Below, piece by piece: positions 1 to 12,748 of a stretch of DNA of 64,000 bases (within the stretch, counting starts at the first letter, position 1; each line of letters opens with the position of its first letter). The position numbers and the translations under genes were made by a program. The notes beneath the pieces were generated by a model. That model ran no database searches and was not told where the DNA came from. It was given only the letters and a program-made list of their open reading frames with translations. Location: the NCBI GenBank assembly GCA_026936325.1, contig JAPTHN010000002.1, forward strand, positions 16,842,142 to 16,906,141, written 5' to 3'. This DNA comes from Platynereis dumerilii. Taxonomy: Eukaryota > Annelida > Polychaeta > Phyllodocida > Nereididae.

Positions 1-835
1 ACCCAATTCGATTTTCCAGGGACTGTCAGCTTTCTGCTGCCACTTGTCAGTCCCGAACAGAGACATTATATTATATATACTGTCTCTTCGTGACTTTGGT
101 TGTATTGGGAGGCTTCACAGAATCACAATCGCTTGAAACCGAGACCTGTATGCTGCTGCCACCTGGTGCAATATTAGTTTCATTTGTTGTAGCTGCTCCC
201 TAGAAACAATTTTTAATATGCATATATCCACAAAATTTCTGTGCAATGTTGAGGTAAACCCAAGTGAGACTGTGCAATAGCAGTCTCTAAGGAAGTAGAC
301 AACGTCATCATACTGAGAAATTCCAGACAAAAGTTGTATGAGTTTGTCACACTCAGTTTCTGTTGACCACTTTCTGGAGCTTGCTGAATTACACTCTGGA
401 TGGCAACACGTGACAGCATATTATGTCTGCCAAGCCTGGAAGAATTAGCAATGAAACAGTAGTCAACTTGTAGCAGGAGGGAAACAAAATTTGCACCAAA
501 CATTATGCGCTTTACAGTCTGTCACTTTGATACAGAAAAATTAGGACCAGTTCACTGTGAAAAATGCACTTCATGACTCATGATAGTCGATGGAGTGTCA
601 TCTTCTCTAGTTTCAACATGGGAAACATAGAGGCTGTTCGATTAAAAACCGAGAGCAAATCATTCAGTTACAAGATATGTAGGCCAGATATATGGTTAGA
701 TTGAGTTAAAATCCATGCAGGAAAACTATGAATAAATACCTTACCACTTCAGGTTCAATTGTTCATGAGTCTAATAAAAGTAGGCCTGAACAAAGGTTAG
801 TGACTAATCATGAGGCTCTGGGTGGGGTTTTGATT
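1..835. other. No confident gene; weak coding-like stretch on the minus strand
   Basis: No feature here is well supported. On the minus strand, two overlapping frames between about 115 and 503 read as plausible protein. The frame ending at 115 contains Cys-rich segments (CHPEC, CDKLIQLLSG, FLRDCYC). No splice sites, family match or second exon support it. It could be the last exon of a gene lying beyond the window, or an old repeat. Confidence 0.2.
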
Positions 836-978
836 GCCCTGTAGCTCCCTGTCCTTGGCCATTTTACTTTTGAGTTCCCTGTCCCTTTGCAATTTTACTT
901 TTGAATTCCCTGTCCATTGATTATTTTACTTTTGAGTTCCCTGTCCCTTGATTATTTTACTTTTGAGTTCCCTGTCCC
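836..978 (+). repeat. About 35-bp tandem repeat, four to five copies
   Basis: Units of about 33-37 bp carry the core CCCTGTCC followed by ATTTTACTTTTGA. The block starts in a segment ATGAGGCTCTGGGTGGGG. The same core and the same GAGGCT flank recur in reverse orientation at 58699-58821, so this is one copy of a dispersed family whose internal unit has been amplified here. It ends in a run of C from 984. Confidence 0.75.
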
Positions 979-1799
979 CCATACCCCCCCCCCCCCCATG
1001 CAGAGCGTGATCAACCTCTTGGCCTGAATTATCTAACAAATTTAAAGCGGAATTGGGAGGACTTTTCTTGGTATGTAACCACCATCCTACCCTGACCCCC
1101 CCCCCCCTCCTAAGACAACACACACACACAGAGCACCCTTGCTCAGGTGCAACCCCCCCCGCCCCTTCCACTCCATTTGAGTCACATGGGACGGCTGCAG
1201 GGGGATGCAGCATCAGTTCTGTCCTGGATGCCATAGCAACCGCATCACCCAGTCAACAAGTGAGTGCACAAGTTACAGCGGATTCCAGGATCTTCAGAAA
1301 TGACTTTACCATGGACTGGACAATTACTAAAGTGAGACAAACAGGGTTCGTGTTGAGACAACTGTTGGTCACATCATTGATATGTTATGGACACTGTTAT
1401 CCAACTGGATACAACCTGCCAGCATACACTCAGGATAGCTGTAGTACTCTTGTTTGGTAAGTGTCAACTGTCAATTAATTTTATATTTAAAGGTTTAGGT
1501 ACTCTGCATATTGTTCAATTGTCTGCCCAATTTTGTTGGAACTACCGAATTCAAATTTGTACATCACTGATTTGATTTAGTAAGCTAGTCGGTGTTTCCA
1601 TAAGTTCAAATGAATGAAATCACTCTTTTAAATTAAGTTTTTCGTTTTTATTGGCTTCGACATGAAGTTCGACCAATTTCTATGCATGGTTTGTCACAAT
1701 ACCATGCATTAGGCCTACTAGCATTATACCCGTTCTACGAACGGGAGGTTTGAGAGCCAAGGCATAAGTTATGGCTTGATAGCATAAGTTGACACAAAC

Positions 1800-3090
1800 A
1801 TTTAAGCCCATTGGCAAACATTTACGCCCATTGGCAAAACATTTACGCCCGTTGGCAAACATTTGTGCCCGTTGGCCAACATTGGCTAACATGTGCACCC
1901 GTTGGCAAACATGTGCGCCCGTTGGCAAACATTTGCGCCCGTTGGCAAACATTTGCGCCTGTTGGCAAACATGTGCTCCCGTTGGCAAACATTGGCCCGT
2001 TGGCAAACATTTGCAGCCGTTGGCAAACCTGTGCACCCGTTGGCAAACATTTGCGCCCGTTGGCAAACATGTGTGCCCATTGGCAAACATTTGCGCCTGT
2101 TGGCAAATATTTGCGCCCATTGGCAAACAGTTGCGCCCGTTGGCAAACATTTGCGCCCGTTGGCAAACATTTGCGCCCGTTGGCAAACTTATGCCTGTTG
2201 GCAAAACATCTGCGCCTGTTGGCAAACATCTGCGCCTGTTGGCAAACATTTGCGGCCGTTGGCAAACATTTGCGGCCGTTGGCAAACATTTGCGCCCGTT
2301 GGCAAACTTTTGCGCCTGTTGGCAAACATTTGCGCCCGTTGGCAAACAATTGTGCCCATTAGCAACATTTGCGCCCGTTGGCAAACATTTGCGCCTGTTG
2401 GCAAAAATTTGCGCCCGTTGGCAAACATCTGCGCCTGTTGGCAACATTTGCGCCCGTTGGCAAACATTTGCGCCCGTTGGCAAACTTATGCCCCTTGGCA
2501 AACATTTGCGCCCTTGGCAAACAGTTGCGCCCGTTGGCAAACATTTGCGCCCGTTGGCAAACATTTGCGCCTGTTGGCAAACATTTGCGCCCGTTGCCAA
2601 ACATTTGCGCCCGTTGGCAACATTTGCGCCCGTTGGCAAACATTTGCGCCCATTGGCAAACTTAGGCCCGTTGGCAAACATTTGCGCCCGTTGGCAAACA
2701 TTTGCGCCTGTTGGCAAACATTTGCGCCCATTGCCAAACATTTGCGTCCGTTGGCAAACATTTGCGCCCGTTGGCAAACATTTGCGCCCGTTGGCAAACA
2801 TTTGCACCCGTTGGCAAACATTTGCGCCCGTTGGCAAACATTTGCGCCCGTTGGCAAACATTTGCGCCCGTTGACAAACATTTGCGCCCGTTGCCAAACA
2901 TTTGCGCCCGTTGCCAAACATTTGCGCCCGTTGCCAAACATTTACACCCATCGGCAAACATTTACACCAATTGGCAAACACTTACACCCATTGGGAAACA
3001 TTTACACCCATTGGCAAACATTTACACCCATTGGCACCCATTGGCAAACATTTACACCCATGGAGACCCATTTAAACATTGCACCCATTG
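1800..3090. repeat. 20-bp minisatellite, about 64 units
   Basis: A head-to-tail array of the unit TTGGCAAACATTTGCGCCCG with occasional 1-3 bp indels. Units at both edges read ACACCCA where central units read GCGCCCG, and other variants are CG to TG or CA changes, as expected from CpG decay. A 22-bp identical direct repeat brackets the array (1774-1795 and 3093-3114). The unit length is not a multiple of three and lacks stops in most phases, so long false ORFs appear in several frames on both strands. Confidence 0.95.
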
Positions 3091-3114
3091 GCGCTTGATA
3101 GCATAAGTTGACAC

Positions 3115-4132
3115 CTCTACCCCCTAACTGAAGTGTGGACACTGGGGCATTATGTTGTTTATACATAATCCAATAGGGGAGTTGTGTGTGTAGGTTGTGA
3201 TTTGCAGAGCCCTCTGTTGTTATTTGGTGAAATCATTTGTTTACATTAAATGGAGTGGTGGATGGGGGATGAGAAATGAAGACTTTTGAAGGATTATTAC
3301 GGAATACTGTTGAGCAGTAGGGAGGAGGGGACCCCCCATTAACACGGAGGGAACAGGTTAGATGAAGTGGATTGGCATATTTGGGGAATGGGAGGGCAGT
3401 TAGTGGCTACATTGAGCATAGCAACCATGCTGGATTTGGTGAGTTGTGTTGCTAGGCAGCGGTAATTATATAGTGATATGGACCATTGGAGAATCCAGAT
3501 GTTCCAATTACTGACAATAACTCAAAAATTATTTCAAGTGAGAGACACAATAATTAGGTCTACTATGATGTTGAAGATGATAATCAGGTAGCTAATGAGG
3601 TCAAGACAAGGGTTATTATTGAATAACGAGGAATGAGAAAATCCTATATATGTTTTTTTGTAGGCGGCAGTAGGCTAATCCCGGGAGGCTAATTTGTATT
3701 GTGAAGGGAGCATGTTCAAAGATTTACCAAATAGGGAAAAGGCTCCCATAGCCTTCTACAACAATACTTCAACTAAAGTACTTGAAATTACAAGAAAACC
3801 CCATTGGGGTCAAACAGGCTGGCAGTTGTGTGCATGCATGGTGTTTTTGATTGAGTGTGACAAACTCGAATGAGGCAGTTGGGATTTTGAAGTTTTTCAA
3901 AGTAACCTAAACAACTTGCAGCCCCCCCTTTCCTTAGACAACAACGGGGGGAGGGGTAAAGGGGTGTACAGGCAGATGGACTGGAGTGTGGGTCCCACGC
4001 CCCCTGGTGGAGGGGTTATCTTAGCCACACGCCTGACAGGACCTGGCCCCTGTTCTGCTCCTTCCTTCTGTTCTTCTCTGCTCTTGTGTCCTTTTCGCGG
4101 GCGTAGAAACTATTATGAAGGGCAGGGGCAGA
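3115..4132. other. Unassigned, no gene seen
   Basis: AT-rich sequence without a supportable ORF. An X-box-like 13-mer, GTTGCTAGGCAGC (one mismatch to GTTGCTAGGCAAC), lies near 3448. No transcript evidence can be read next to it. Confidence 0.4.
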
Positions 4133-4578
4133 TTCAGCAAAATTTTGATGGGGGGCCTACCCGGTTTATCGGCAAGGTATCCGGTAACCGGCCGGATATC
4201 CAGTATCCAGCAGAATTAGGGTGTCAGAACAGAACCGGATATCTGGGATACTCAAAAATAAGAGAAAAGCTAAACAAACTTTGTTTATAAATAAAAGAAA
4301 GTTGCAAGAAAACAGTCAAAAACGTAATCATCTTCAAAATTTAAATTCAGTTACAGAACATAACGAAAAACGTTCCATTAGAGGAACAGTCCTCCTGCCG
4401 CTGGCTGCCGGACAGATATCTCCCGGTTCTCAGAAAAATATTTTATAATAAACCGCGAATGCTGAAAAACTTCCTTTTTCGTATGTTTATTATCCGGTTC
4501 CAACTATCCGGTTACTATGCGGTATCCGGCAGTTGGGGTTGCCGAATAATCCGGTATCCGGCTATTTTCACGGCACTG
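4133..4578. mobile_element. Remnant of a hAT-like non-autonomous element rich in TATCCGG
   Basis: The motif TATCCGG and its reverse complement CCGGATA occur repeatedly at both ends (4150-4260 and 4490-4565). The right end, read on the minus strand, starts CAGTGCCGTGAAAATAGCCG, which has the CAGNG start common in hAT termini. No matching left terminus or target duplication is obvious, so the boundaries are approximate. Confidence 0.45.
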
Positions 4579-5810
4579 AGAAATACTATGTATGTAAGTC
4601 GGTCTTGTAAGTTGTAACAAGGAGTTATTTAAAAAAAAGGATGACATACGTAATTAAAAGAAAAATTTCCATTTATCTGGTTAGGAGCCGACCAGACAAT
4701 AGTTCCTATGGACTTTATCCCCGGGAATATATTTTTTTCGCATAGAAACGTGCGATTAACTTTTTAATCGCAATTTTAACATTACAGTACCCTAGCTGCA
4801 GGTGGAAACAAACTTTTTTAATTTCTTTTAAGTGCTGAACAAACTTTTTTTTCATTGTCAAGTGGGAAACAAACTTTTTTTTCACCAACAGTCCATAGCA
4901 ACCCCCCCCCCTCAGATCTTCTGGTCCCCTTATACGCCACTGAAGTGAAGCATACCTGAATATGGAAGAATTAAAAAAAGTTCACACTGTATCAAGAAAA
5001 TGTCAATTATCCCTATCCCTATATGAAGAGTAGGGGCTAGGGGTAGTTGCAAATGGTCTACATTTTGATATTTTCCAGTTATAACCCAAAACTAAATGCA
5101 GGAACCACCTCAGCTGGAGTGACGTGTGTGTAATGACCTGAGATGCCCTAAAGTTGCGAGAATTAGATTTTTTTAAACTCATTTTCTTTTTGAGCAAATT
5201 TAAATTTGGTACTTATCAGAGAAGTTTCATGTTACCAGAAAGTTACTAATAATGCCGAGTTTTGCCGACCCTATAAGTCTCTTTAGATCCCCTTAGAAAC
5301 GCCTAATATTTCTTGGTTATTGATAGTGCCATTTGATGTTGATGGGTTTTGCCAAGGACCCATGCTAAGACCCAAACATATACTGGTATAATGAGGTCCT
5401 TGGTTATGAGAAATTTTATGACAGATTCACAGCTGTGTCAAGGATTTAATAGAAATATTAACTCCAAAATAACGTATATACATTATGCATCACATAATTA
5501 TACTGTTGCAAACTGCCTGGTTTCACAAATATTTCCTTTTCATGTTATAGCAGGAGTTTAAATGAGCAAACAATTCCAAGTTTATAATGTGGATCCTGTT
5601 ACTAAATCTGTGCGGCACTGAAATGTATAAGGATCAAACTGCAACATGAATTGACTGTATAATTAATCATATTTTAGTTATAATGTTAACAGTTAATGTC
5701 AAATTAGAGACACGCCCATGCATGTGAACATAAATATTGAACAATGAATACCAATGTTCCTCCTTTTGTGCATATATTTATCATTTCCTTGACTGGCTTA
5801 TTATAATGCT
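4579..5810. other. Unassigned, no gene seen
   Basis: AT-rich, with several poly-T and poly-A runs and one poly-C run near 4903. No ORF longer than about 70 codons, and none resembles a known domain. Confidence 0.4.
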
Positions 5811-6352
5811 TATATATACCATTCGACACCTCTGTCAGGCAATCAAATGCCAGTATTACAGGGAAATAATTCCTATATTCTTTGTTGTTCAGTTATCCTC
5901 TCATGTTTGAGTGTTTGCCTAAGGGTATAAGCCAGTTATTCACCATGGGATCAGGAATATGTGTTTATCACACCTCGGGCTAAACCCTCGGACGGTGGAT
6001 AACCTATACATATTTTAATTCAGGGGTCTAATACTTCTTTCCATCATAATTATGTTACAGCCAGGGAAGGAACTATGACTACATCTGGCTCTTTGAGGAC
6101 ATCAATGATGTCATGGCAAGTAAAGGTTATTCACCACGGGAGAGGGAATATGTGATTTATCACCCGAGGCCTTCAGGCCGAGGTGTGATAAACACATATT
6201 CCGAATCCCATGGTGAATAACCGGCTTATACAATCAGACAAACACTCAAACAGTCAAACATGAGAGGATAACTGGACAACAAAGAATATGGGAATTATTC
6301 CCCTGGAATACAGCAATGTGATTGGCTGACAGAGGTGTCGAATGGTATAAGT
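5811..6352. repeat. Foldback repeat around an exon-like segment
   Basis: Sequence from about 5811 to 5990 (starting near TATACCATTCGACACCTCTG) reappears inverted at about 6180-6348 (ending CAGAGGTGTCGAATGGTATA). The right side contains its own near-perfect hairpin of about 95 bp at 6126-6225, centred on GAGGCCTTCAGGCC. Together this is a long imperfect inverted repeat, most simply a foldback element or two opposed copies of one hairpin-type repeat. Confidence 0.8.
6061..6119 (+). CDS. Possible orphan internal exon
   Basis: A 59-bp segment is preceded by an acceptor (TTATGTTACAG) and followed by a donor (GCAA/GTAAAG). In the frame left open by one leading base it reads QGRNYDYIWLFEDINDVMA, an aromatic and acidic string with a coding look. 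I do not recognise the family. No neighbouring exon with matching phase was found, and it lies in the loop of a foldback repeat. It may be a real exon of a gene whose other exons I missed, a captured exon, or chance. Confidence 0.25.
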
Positions 6353-8839
6353 CCTTATATAGGGCTTCGGAGTCGGGTAACAAGTGAGCGGACTCTGACA
6401 GTCCACTCTCACCAGCTCATTGGGGAACTGTTCCATGACTTCCATCCCAGGCAGGGAGGGCTCTCTCTGAATCTCTCAGTCCTCTTCATGTCTTTGCTGA
6501 CCATACTTGAAAGTTAAATACATCTGGTACGTCTCAGACATCAGAAGACACACTGGTACCTAAAACTGTTGAAGTGGCTAATCAAATTAATCCTGGTGCT
6601 GAACTGATTTGAGCATGCTGTTATTCAACATGAGGCTCTTCATTTGTGCTTTCTCAAATTGCATTCCTTAGGGTGTTGTTCGGATATTGGATTATAGGCC
6701 TACTAGCTTTTTAGTTTTTAGCAGGATTCTAAAAGAGTCGCTATTGTCACTGAAATCCTGGGATATGTTTAATTAATATGATAATTTCAATGTTTACCTA
6801 ACACATCCATGGCTGGAATTCATGCCTATCCATTGGCTATATAATTTTATGATAGATTGTAAAAGATTTTAAAAAAAAGAAGAAATATATTTGAATAGCC
6901 AGTTGTACAGATAATTAATCTATTCAATATAACAGGTTATTTGAGAAGGGTGAATTGAAAGTGAACCAACTGAAAAATATAGCACTTTTTGGGTCCTTGG
7001 AATTCATTCCAAGACCATTGTCGTCAGCTTCATTTCCTGTTAACAGGTGAAGTTAGTGTTTTCACAAAAACATTTCAAAGACAAAATGAAAACCCCAACT
7101 GACGTGCCCTGATCATCAAAGTGGTGTGTATGCATCCCTGGCTGCAATATCATGCTTCTCAGTGCTCAAATTGATTGTTATTTAACATAATTCCTTCTGA
7201 TAGCACACAAAAACTGCTTCTGAATGATGGACTGTGCTGCCCTCTTGTGTATTGTCACTGCATACCACAGCTGCCTGCAGGTTAATTTCACAAAGAAATA
7301 CAAACAAAATAGATTTCTGATTAGGTCTATATCCTATTGTGTCTGACTCTTATTTAGTTTTTTAATACAGGTATTTCATGTCAAAGGCTGTGTTTAAAGC
7401 GTAATGGGGATTCTTGTTCAATAAATGAACTTTTTTTTTTTTAATTTTTATGGAAATGCAATGGTACAAAATCATGAAGTTCAGAGAGTGGTAATAAGTC
7501 CAAGGACCCTATGCAGTATGCATGCCTTGCATGCTATTTTTTTATAACCGGATTTGTTGAATTAGTGTGATCTATGGGACACGACACACCTGCCAGAGGA
7601 AGCCTAACCCTTGGAGTGGAGTGGTAGACGTGGAATGGAAACATGTGGAGTTGTAAGGAGTGGCTCTCTGTTGTTTTCATTCATGCTGAGAGGGACCTGA
7701 GAGGAGCCTGAGAGGAACCTCCAGTCCCCCACATCTGCATGTGCCCATCATGTCTTCTCAAACAACTCACTGAGGTTTGTCAGGGTATGTCCAGGCCCTC
7801 AAGGGTGGCGGGGGGGGGGGTGGGCAGAGGTCTGCCGGAGGATACATTGTATGCGTCTGTGATGGAGGCATTGTTGGGGGATTTGTATTATAGAGAGCTG
7901 TATAGATGCATGATGGTATCTTTGACATTACAATTACGGCTGTCATTTTATAGCTCTGGCATGATTTCTCCACAGTGTTCACTAAAATCAGTACCCCATA
8001 AGCACATAAACATGAAGCTCTGCTGAAAGTTACACTTAAATCAATTTGCAAAATTTAAAAATAACCACATGACTGTATCAAAGGCATTGATCCAGGGATG
8101 TTGCTTAATGGCTTGGCTGTATCTCACAGGTCCTTGGAGTCACCCAATGGACACTACATTACATGCAACAACTTTTCACAACATCGTGATAGCATCACAA
8201 ATTCATCCACCCTTTGCCAATGTGTTTACATTGCAGCTCATTGCATGTGTGCACATTGGGACATGTCTTACCACTATAGGGTCTTTGAAATTGCTGAGTA
8301 ACACCAGTCTATGGTAACATGTAGGTAACATCATTCTCTAACATGTTGCATCTTTTCTCAGAAATTCAGGATCCTGATCAGAAGCACATGTTTCCTGCTG
8401 GTGTCCTGGAGTTCTGGGTCAGGGTGTTCATTTTGCAAGATGTCCTCAACAGACAGTGTGACAGACTGACAGACAGAGGGAAGGGGTTCCCACGCCCTCC
8501 AGCCCTCTTTATCCACCCTGTTGTCTTCCCATTCAACCTAGGACACCCCTATCTACCCCCCCCCCCCCCCAGCCCATTCCTCTCTGGGCCATCTAACTTA
8601 TCCAGGGTCCTAGATACAGAGCATCACTGGGTTGCATGATGCTGGGAAAGTCATCCAGATGCACAAAAACAAGTCAGGATGGGATGGGTTTTTTTTAACC
8701 AAGACAGTGCTATGCATCAAGGCTATTTGCAACTGCATACTTTATTATATCAACACACTCAAAGAAATAAATCTGATGCAAAATTTCTGCTTGACTTTTG
8801 TACTTGTCCTCCTTATCATTCCAAGAACATAGGGTTTGT
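6353..8839. other. Unassigned, no gene seen
   Basis: AT-rich single-copy-looking sequence with G and C runs (7810, 8561). An open stretch after an acceptor-like TTTTCTCAG near 8360 (EIQDPDQKHMFPAGV) has no clear donor and no family match. Confidence 0.35.
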
Positions 8840-8897
8840 GCATGGAGCTACAAGGTCCCTTGTAGCTCCATCTTGTAGGTCCCTTGTAGCTCCATGG
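8840..8897. repeat. Short palindromic repeat
   Basis: ATGGAGCTACAAGG is followed by its inverse CCTTGTAGCTCCAT twice, separated by CTTGTAGGTC. This would fold into a hairpin with a 14-bp stem. Confidence 0.6.
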
Positions 8898-10209
8898 TTT
8901 GTGGAAATACCTGCATACCTTCAAATCCTTCATAATAGAAACTAAATACATACATGTACATTGTATTGCATCTTGTAAATTATCATTGTAGGTTGTGCTT
9001 TTGATTTCAACTGTGAACAAGATTGTCCACCTGGTTTGTGTCAATTAATTCTGCATTCATTTCAATTTGGTGGCACCTCAGCTAGAGGCTCCACTGCTGC
9101 TGCAAACTGAAGCCCCCCCCTGGCCTCCTCTAATTCAAACCATGAGTAAAACGGTGTTGATTTTCCACCAATTACTATAATGTGGCATTATTTGATACAT
9201 GGAGGGTCGCTCGATAAGATAAGTAGATAAGGCATGCTAATCTGCAGGTAAAAGTAAACCCCATGTATGTCAGCACACGGCTAGATTTCGTTTGACTCTG
9301 CAAATGATCTGCCTCATTACTTGATAACAAGTTAAACATTGCTGATATGCATGGATATAATGTATGAATCAGTGAGTCTGTCATGCAGTCTCTGTGCATT
9401 AATGCAGAGCAATTCTGTATAGCTTGTAAGCACTCGTTTTGCGTCTACTGTAACACCTGGAATACTTTTTGTCAATTATATATTTTTTCGTTTAGTCCTA
9501 AAGTAGTAGTAAGGCAAATGTTCTACGTAAAGTGGATTGACTGCGTGCATATAAATGATGTAATTCGGACTAATTCTTCTGAGTCCTGACGACTGGAGGG
9601 TGAAAGTAATCCCTGTGAGAAAGGAGATTGGAGGTGGAGCTATTGTCAAGTGTCGTGTTACAGCATCCTTGACAAATTGCTTGGGACTCAACTCACTCAG
9701 CCTGGGTGATGGTCTGACTTCCTGACTTCTGGCCTTTAAACAAGAAAATCTTTTTGAAAAAAAAGATATATGCTGGCTGTAGTGATTGCGATTTCAAAAT
9801 TTACAATAAGAGTATGTTTTGCCAAAAAATTTTAAAATATGGTATAAGAGAAACTACAGATGAACCCATGATATGGTATAAGAAGCTATAAGAGGAATTA
9901 TAGATGAACTCATGATAGATCTATCTATCTATCTGTCTATCTCTCACCCTCTCTATCTCTTCATCCCAAGGGGGCATGCGATACTCTGGAGACACCAACT
10001 ATACTTTTTCTATATCTCTCACAAACTAGGTCTGGAACACACATATATGCATGGGTTCATCGATAAATCCTCTTATAGCTTCTAATACCTGCTCTGCTGA
10101 TCTACACTAACTAGTGTATTGTATTGACTGTTATTTTTATTCCTATGACAGTTTAGCTGGAATTTGGCAAGTTCATATGGGGGACCATAGGTTCAATATG
10201 ACTCACTAT
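8898..10209. other. Unassigned, no gene seen
   Basis: No ORF of interest. Contains a short (ATCT)n tract near 9920 and AT-rich sequence leading into the minisatellite. Confidence 0.4.
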
Positions 10210-11505
10210 TAATTAGTAAGTCTCTATATATAACTGTCAATCCCTAACAGTTAATCAGGCATCCCTTACTGCTGTTCATCAGTTAGTCACTACCTGTTAG
10301 TCATTAAGTCCGTTGTTTTGGTAGTTACTATTTGTTAGTCACTAAATATGTTATTTAGTCACAAACTGTTAGTTAGTCAAAAACTGTTAGTCAGTGAGAA
10401 ACTGTTAGTGAAAAAGTGTTAGTTAGTGAAAAAGTGTTAGTTAATGAAAAAGTGTTAGTTAGTCAAAACTGTTAGTAGTCAAAACTGTTAGTAGTCAAAA
10501 CTGTTAGTCAGTCAAAACTGTTAGTCAGTCAAAAACTGCAAGTTAGTCAAAAACTGTTAGTTAGTCAAAACTGTTTGTATTAAAAAAAACTGTTAGTAGT
10601 AAAACTTTGTAAAAAAACTGTTGTTAGTCAAAAACTGTTGGTTAGTCAAAAACTGTAAGTTAGTCAAAACTGTTAGTCAAAAACTGTTAGTTAGTCAAAA
10701 ACTGTTAGTTAGTCAAAAACTGTTTGTATAAAAAAAAATTGTGAGTATTCAAAACTGTTTTGTTAGTCAAAACTTTTTTGTTAGTCAAAAACTGTTTTCA
10801 GTCAAAAACTGTTAGTTAGTCGAAAACTGTTAGTTAGTCAAAAACTGTTAGTTAGTCAAAAACTGTTAGTTAGTCAAAAACTGTTAGTTAGTCAAACTAT
10901 TAGTAAAAAACTGTAAGTAGTCAAAAACTGTAAGTCAAATTGGTTAGTTAGTCAAAACTGTTAGTAGTCAAAACTGTTAGTTAGTCAAAACTGTTAGTTA
11001 GTCAAAAACTATTTGTAGTCAAAACTGTTTGTAGTCAAAAACTGTAAGTCAAACACTGTTAGTTAGTCAAAAACTGTTAGTTAGTCAAAAACTGTTAGTT
11101 AGTCAAAAACTGTTAGTTAGTCAAAACTGTTAGTTAGTCAAAAACTGTTAATTAGTCACTAATTGTCACTAACTGTTAGTCAGTCATCAACTGTTGGTCA
11201 GTCACCAACTGTTAGTCTGTCACCAATCACTAACTGTTAGCTGGTCACTAACTGTTAGTTGGTCACTGTTAGTCACTAACTGTTAGTTAGTAATGTAAGT
11301 CAGCTAGTCCTTAACTGTTAGGAAGTAACTGTTAGTAAGTCATTTTGTCCCTAACTGTTGTTCATCAGTTGGTCACTACTGTTAGTAAGTCACTGTTGTT
11401 AGTCACTTACTGTTAGTAAGCACTAACCATTGTTGATTCACTTACTGTTTGTTAGTCTTTAATTGCCAGTTAGTCACTAACTGTAAGTCACTAACAGTCT
11501 GTCAA
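10210..11505. repeat. 16-18-bp minisatellite
   Basis: Tandem units of the type TGTTAGTTAGTCAAAAAC, 16-18 bp, some missing a TTAG step. Central units end CAAAAAC, while units at both edges read CACTAAC, so the centre looks recently homogenised and the edges older. No coding frame survives. Confidence 0.93.
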
Positions 11506-12740
11506 TCACCCCAAGTATGTGCCACCCAGAAATTGGACCTATAATTAGAACAAACTGCTCTCATTACCATTCACCCCCAATTATTACAACTCACCCCCAA
11601 TTATTTCAGGTCCTGCAACAATTGTATCTGCACCAATTGGTCAATTAATGAGTGGCAGGTGTACTTTTACATCAATGCAACAATATTAAGTATTTGTGAT
11701 CATAAGATATTTTGTAATGCTCTAGCTGATATAACTAAATGGTGGGGACCAAACCGGTTGACACTTTTCAGTATGGGGCAACCAGTATAGTATGCTGGCT
11801 GCATAGCAAATACTGTACTATAACAAATCTTGTCCTAAAGTTCAAGAAGCCAGCATAAAAAAAAATAATAGTAACACATTCGAGATTGAGAGAAATATAA
11901 AAGAAGGTATTAAAATCATGGTACACATGTAATGTAACGTGAATTGTGTTCATCATGTCTCAATGAAAAGTGCAGCATGAATTGTGTTTAATGTAGTTGA
12001 AAAAGTTGTTACCAAACTTTTTGGGGGGGGGGGGGGGTCCCTCCCACTATTCCAGAAATTATAGAAATTATAGAACAGTGGGAACTGGGAAGTCAGACTG
12101 TCAGGAGTTTGTTCAAAGAGGGTGTGTGTAGCTACCTTCCTCACTTGTGTTTTTATGAAGCAGGATGGACAATCTCAGACAATTTGTGGTGATGTTATTT
12201 GAAAGTTTTAGGAGTGGCTTTAGGCTCCTTTTTTTAAATTGGCGGGAAACTGACATCCCAAGATGAGTCATGACTACCACAACTCAACAATTTAGTTTCA
12301 GCAATACCATGGCCCTTCTTGGGATAGCCAAAGGGCTTGTTGAAACGAATTAGATTGGAAGTGTTTCTGGAGAGGGTGGCAGCAGGGTTTCAAATTCGGG
12401 TTACCCCTGGGGTGTATTGCACCCTGAGATGATGTTCAAGATATGGAGATATTGATCTGATAATATCATGATATATTATGATAATATTTGTCCAATTAAT
12501 GTCTGTCAGGTGTCAGGCAGTGGGGGCAATTCAATGCCTATGAAGGTTGACATCCTATGCTGATTTTGATGAGCAATGGCCGGCTTTTTAGAAGTGTTAT
12601 TAAATGTTAATCATTTGAGCATAATCTATATGCTGTCAGCATGTGTGATGGGCAGGGGAGAGAGTGGGAGGGCCACCCTTAGAACTCGATAGGTCCTAAC
12701 CCTTTGGTCCACCCCATTCGGACCCCTATGTCATTCCTTG
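11506..12740. other. Unassigned, no gene seen
   Basis: AT-rich sequence with a G run at 12022-12037. No supportable ORF. The signal-peptide exon of the downstream meteorin-like gene was looked for here and not found. Confidence 0.4.
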
Positions 12741-12748
12741 GTCAGGGA

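Noticed and set aside
1800-3090. CRISPR-like array of short repeats
   Set aside because: Units are contiguous with no unique spacers, and the window is animal DNA.
1680-3106. Very long ORFs on both strands (up to 433 codons) of Ala/Asn/Cys/Gly/Leu repeats
   Set aside because: They are translations of the 20-bp minisatellite in several frames at once; the unit has few stops and no family match.
3421-3460. Gene start at ACCATGCTGGATTTG/GTGAGT next to an X-box-like site
   Set aside because: No later exon with matching phase; the 6061 segment would be out of frame.
8343-8640. Possible exon EIQDPDQKHMFPAGV after TTTTCTCAG
   Set aside because: No donor in a sensible place, the frame runs into low-complexity Pro codons over a C run, and no homologue is recognised.
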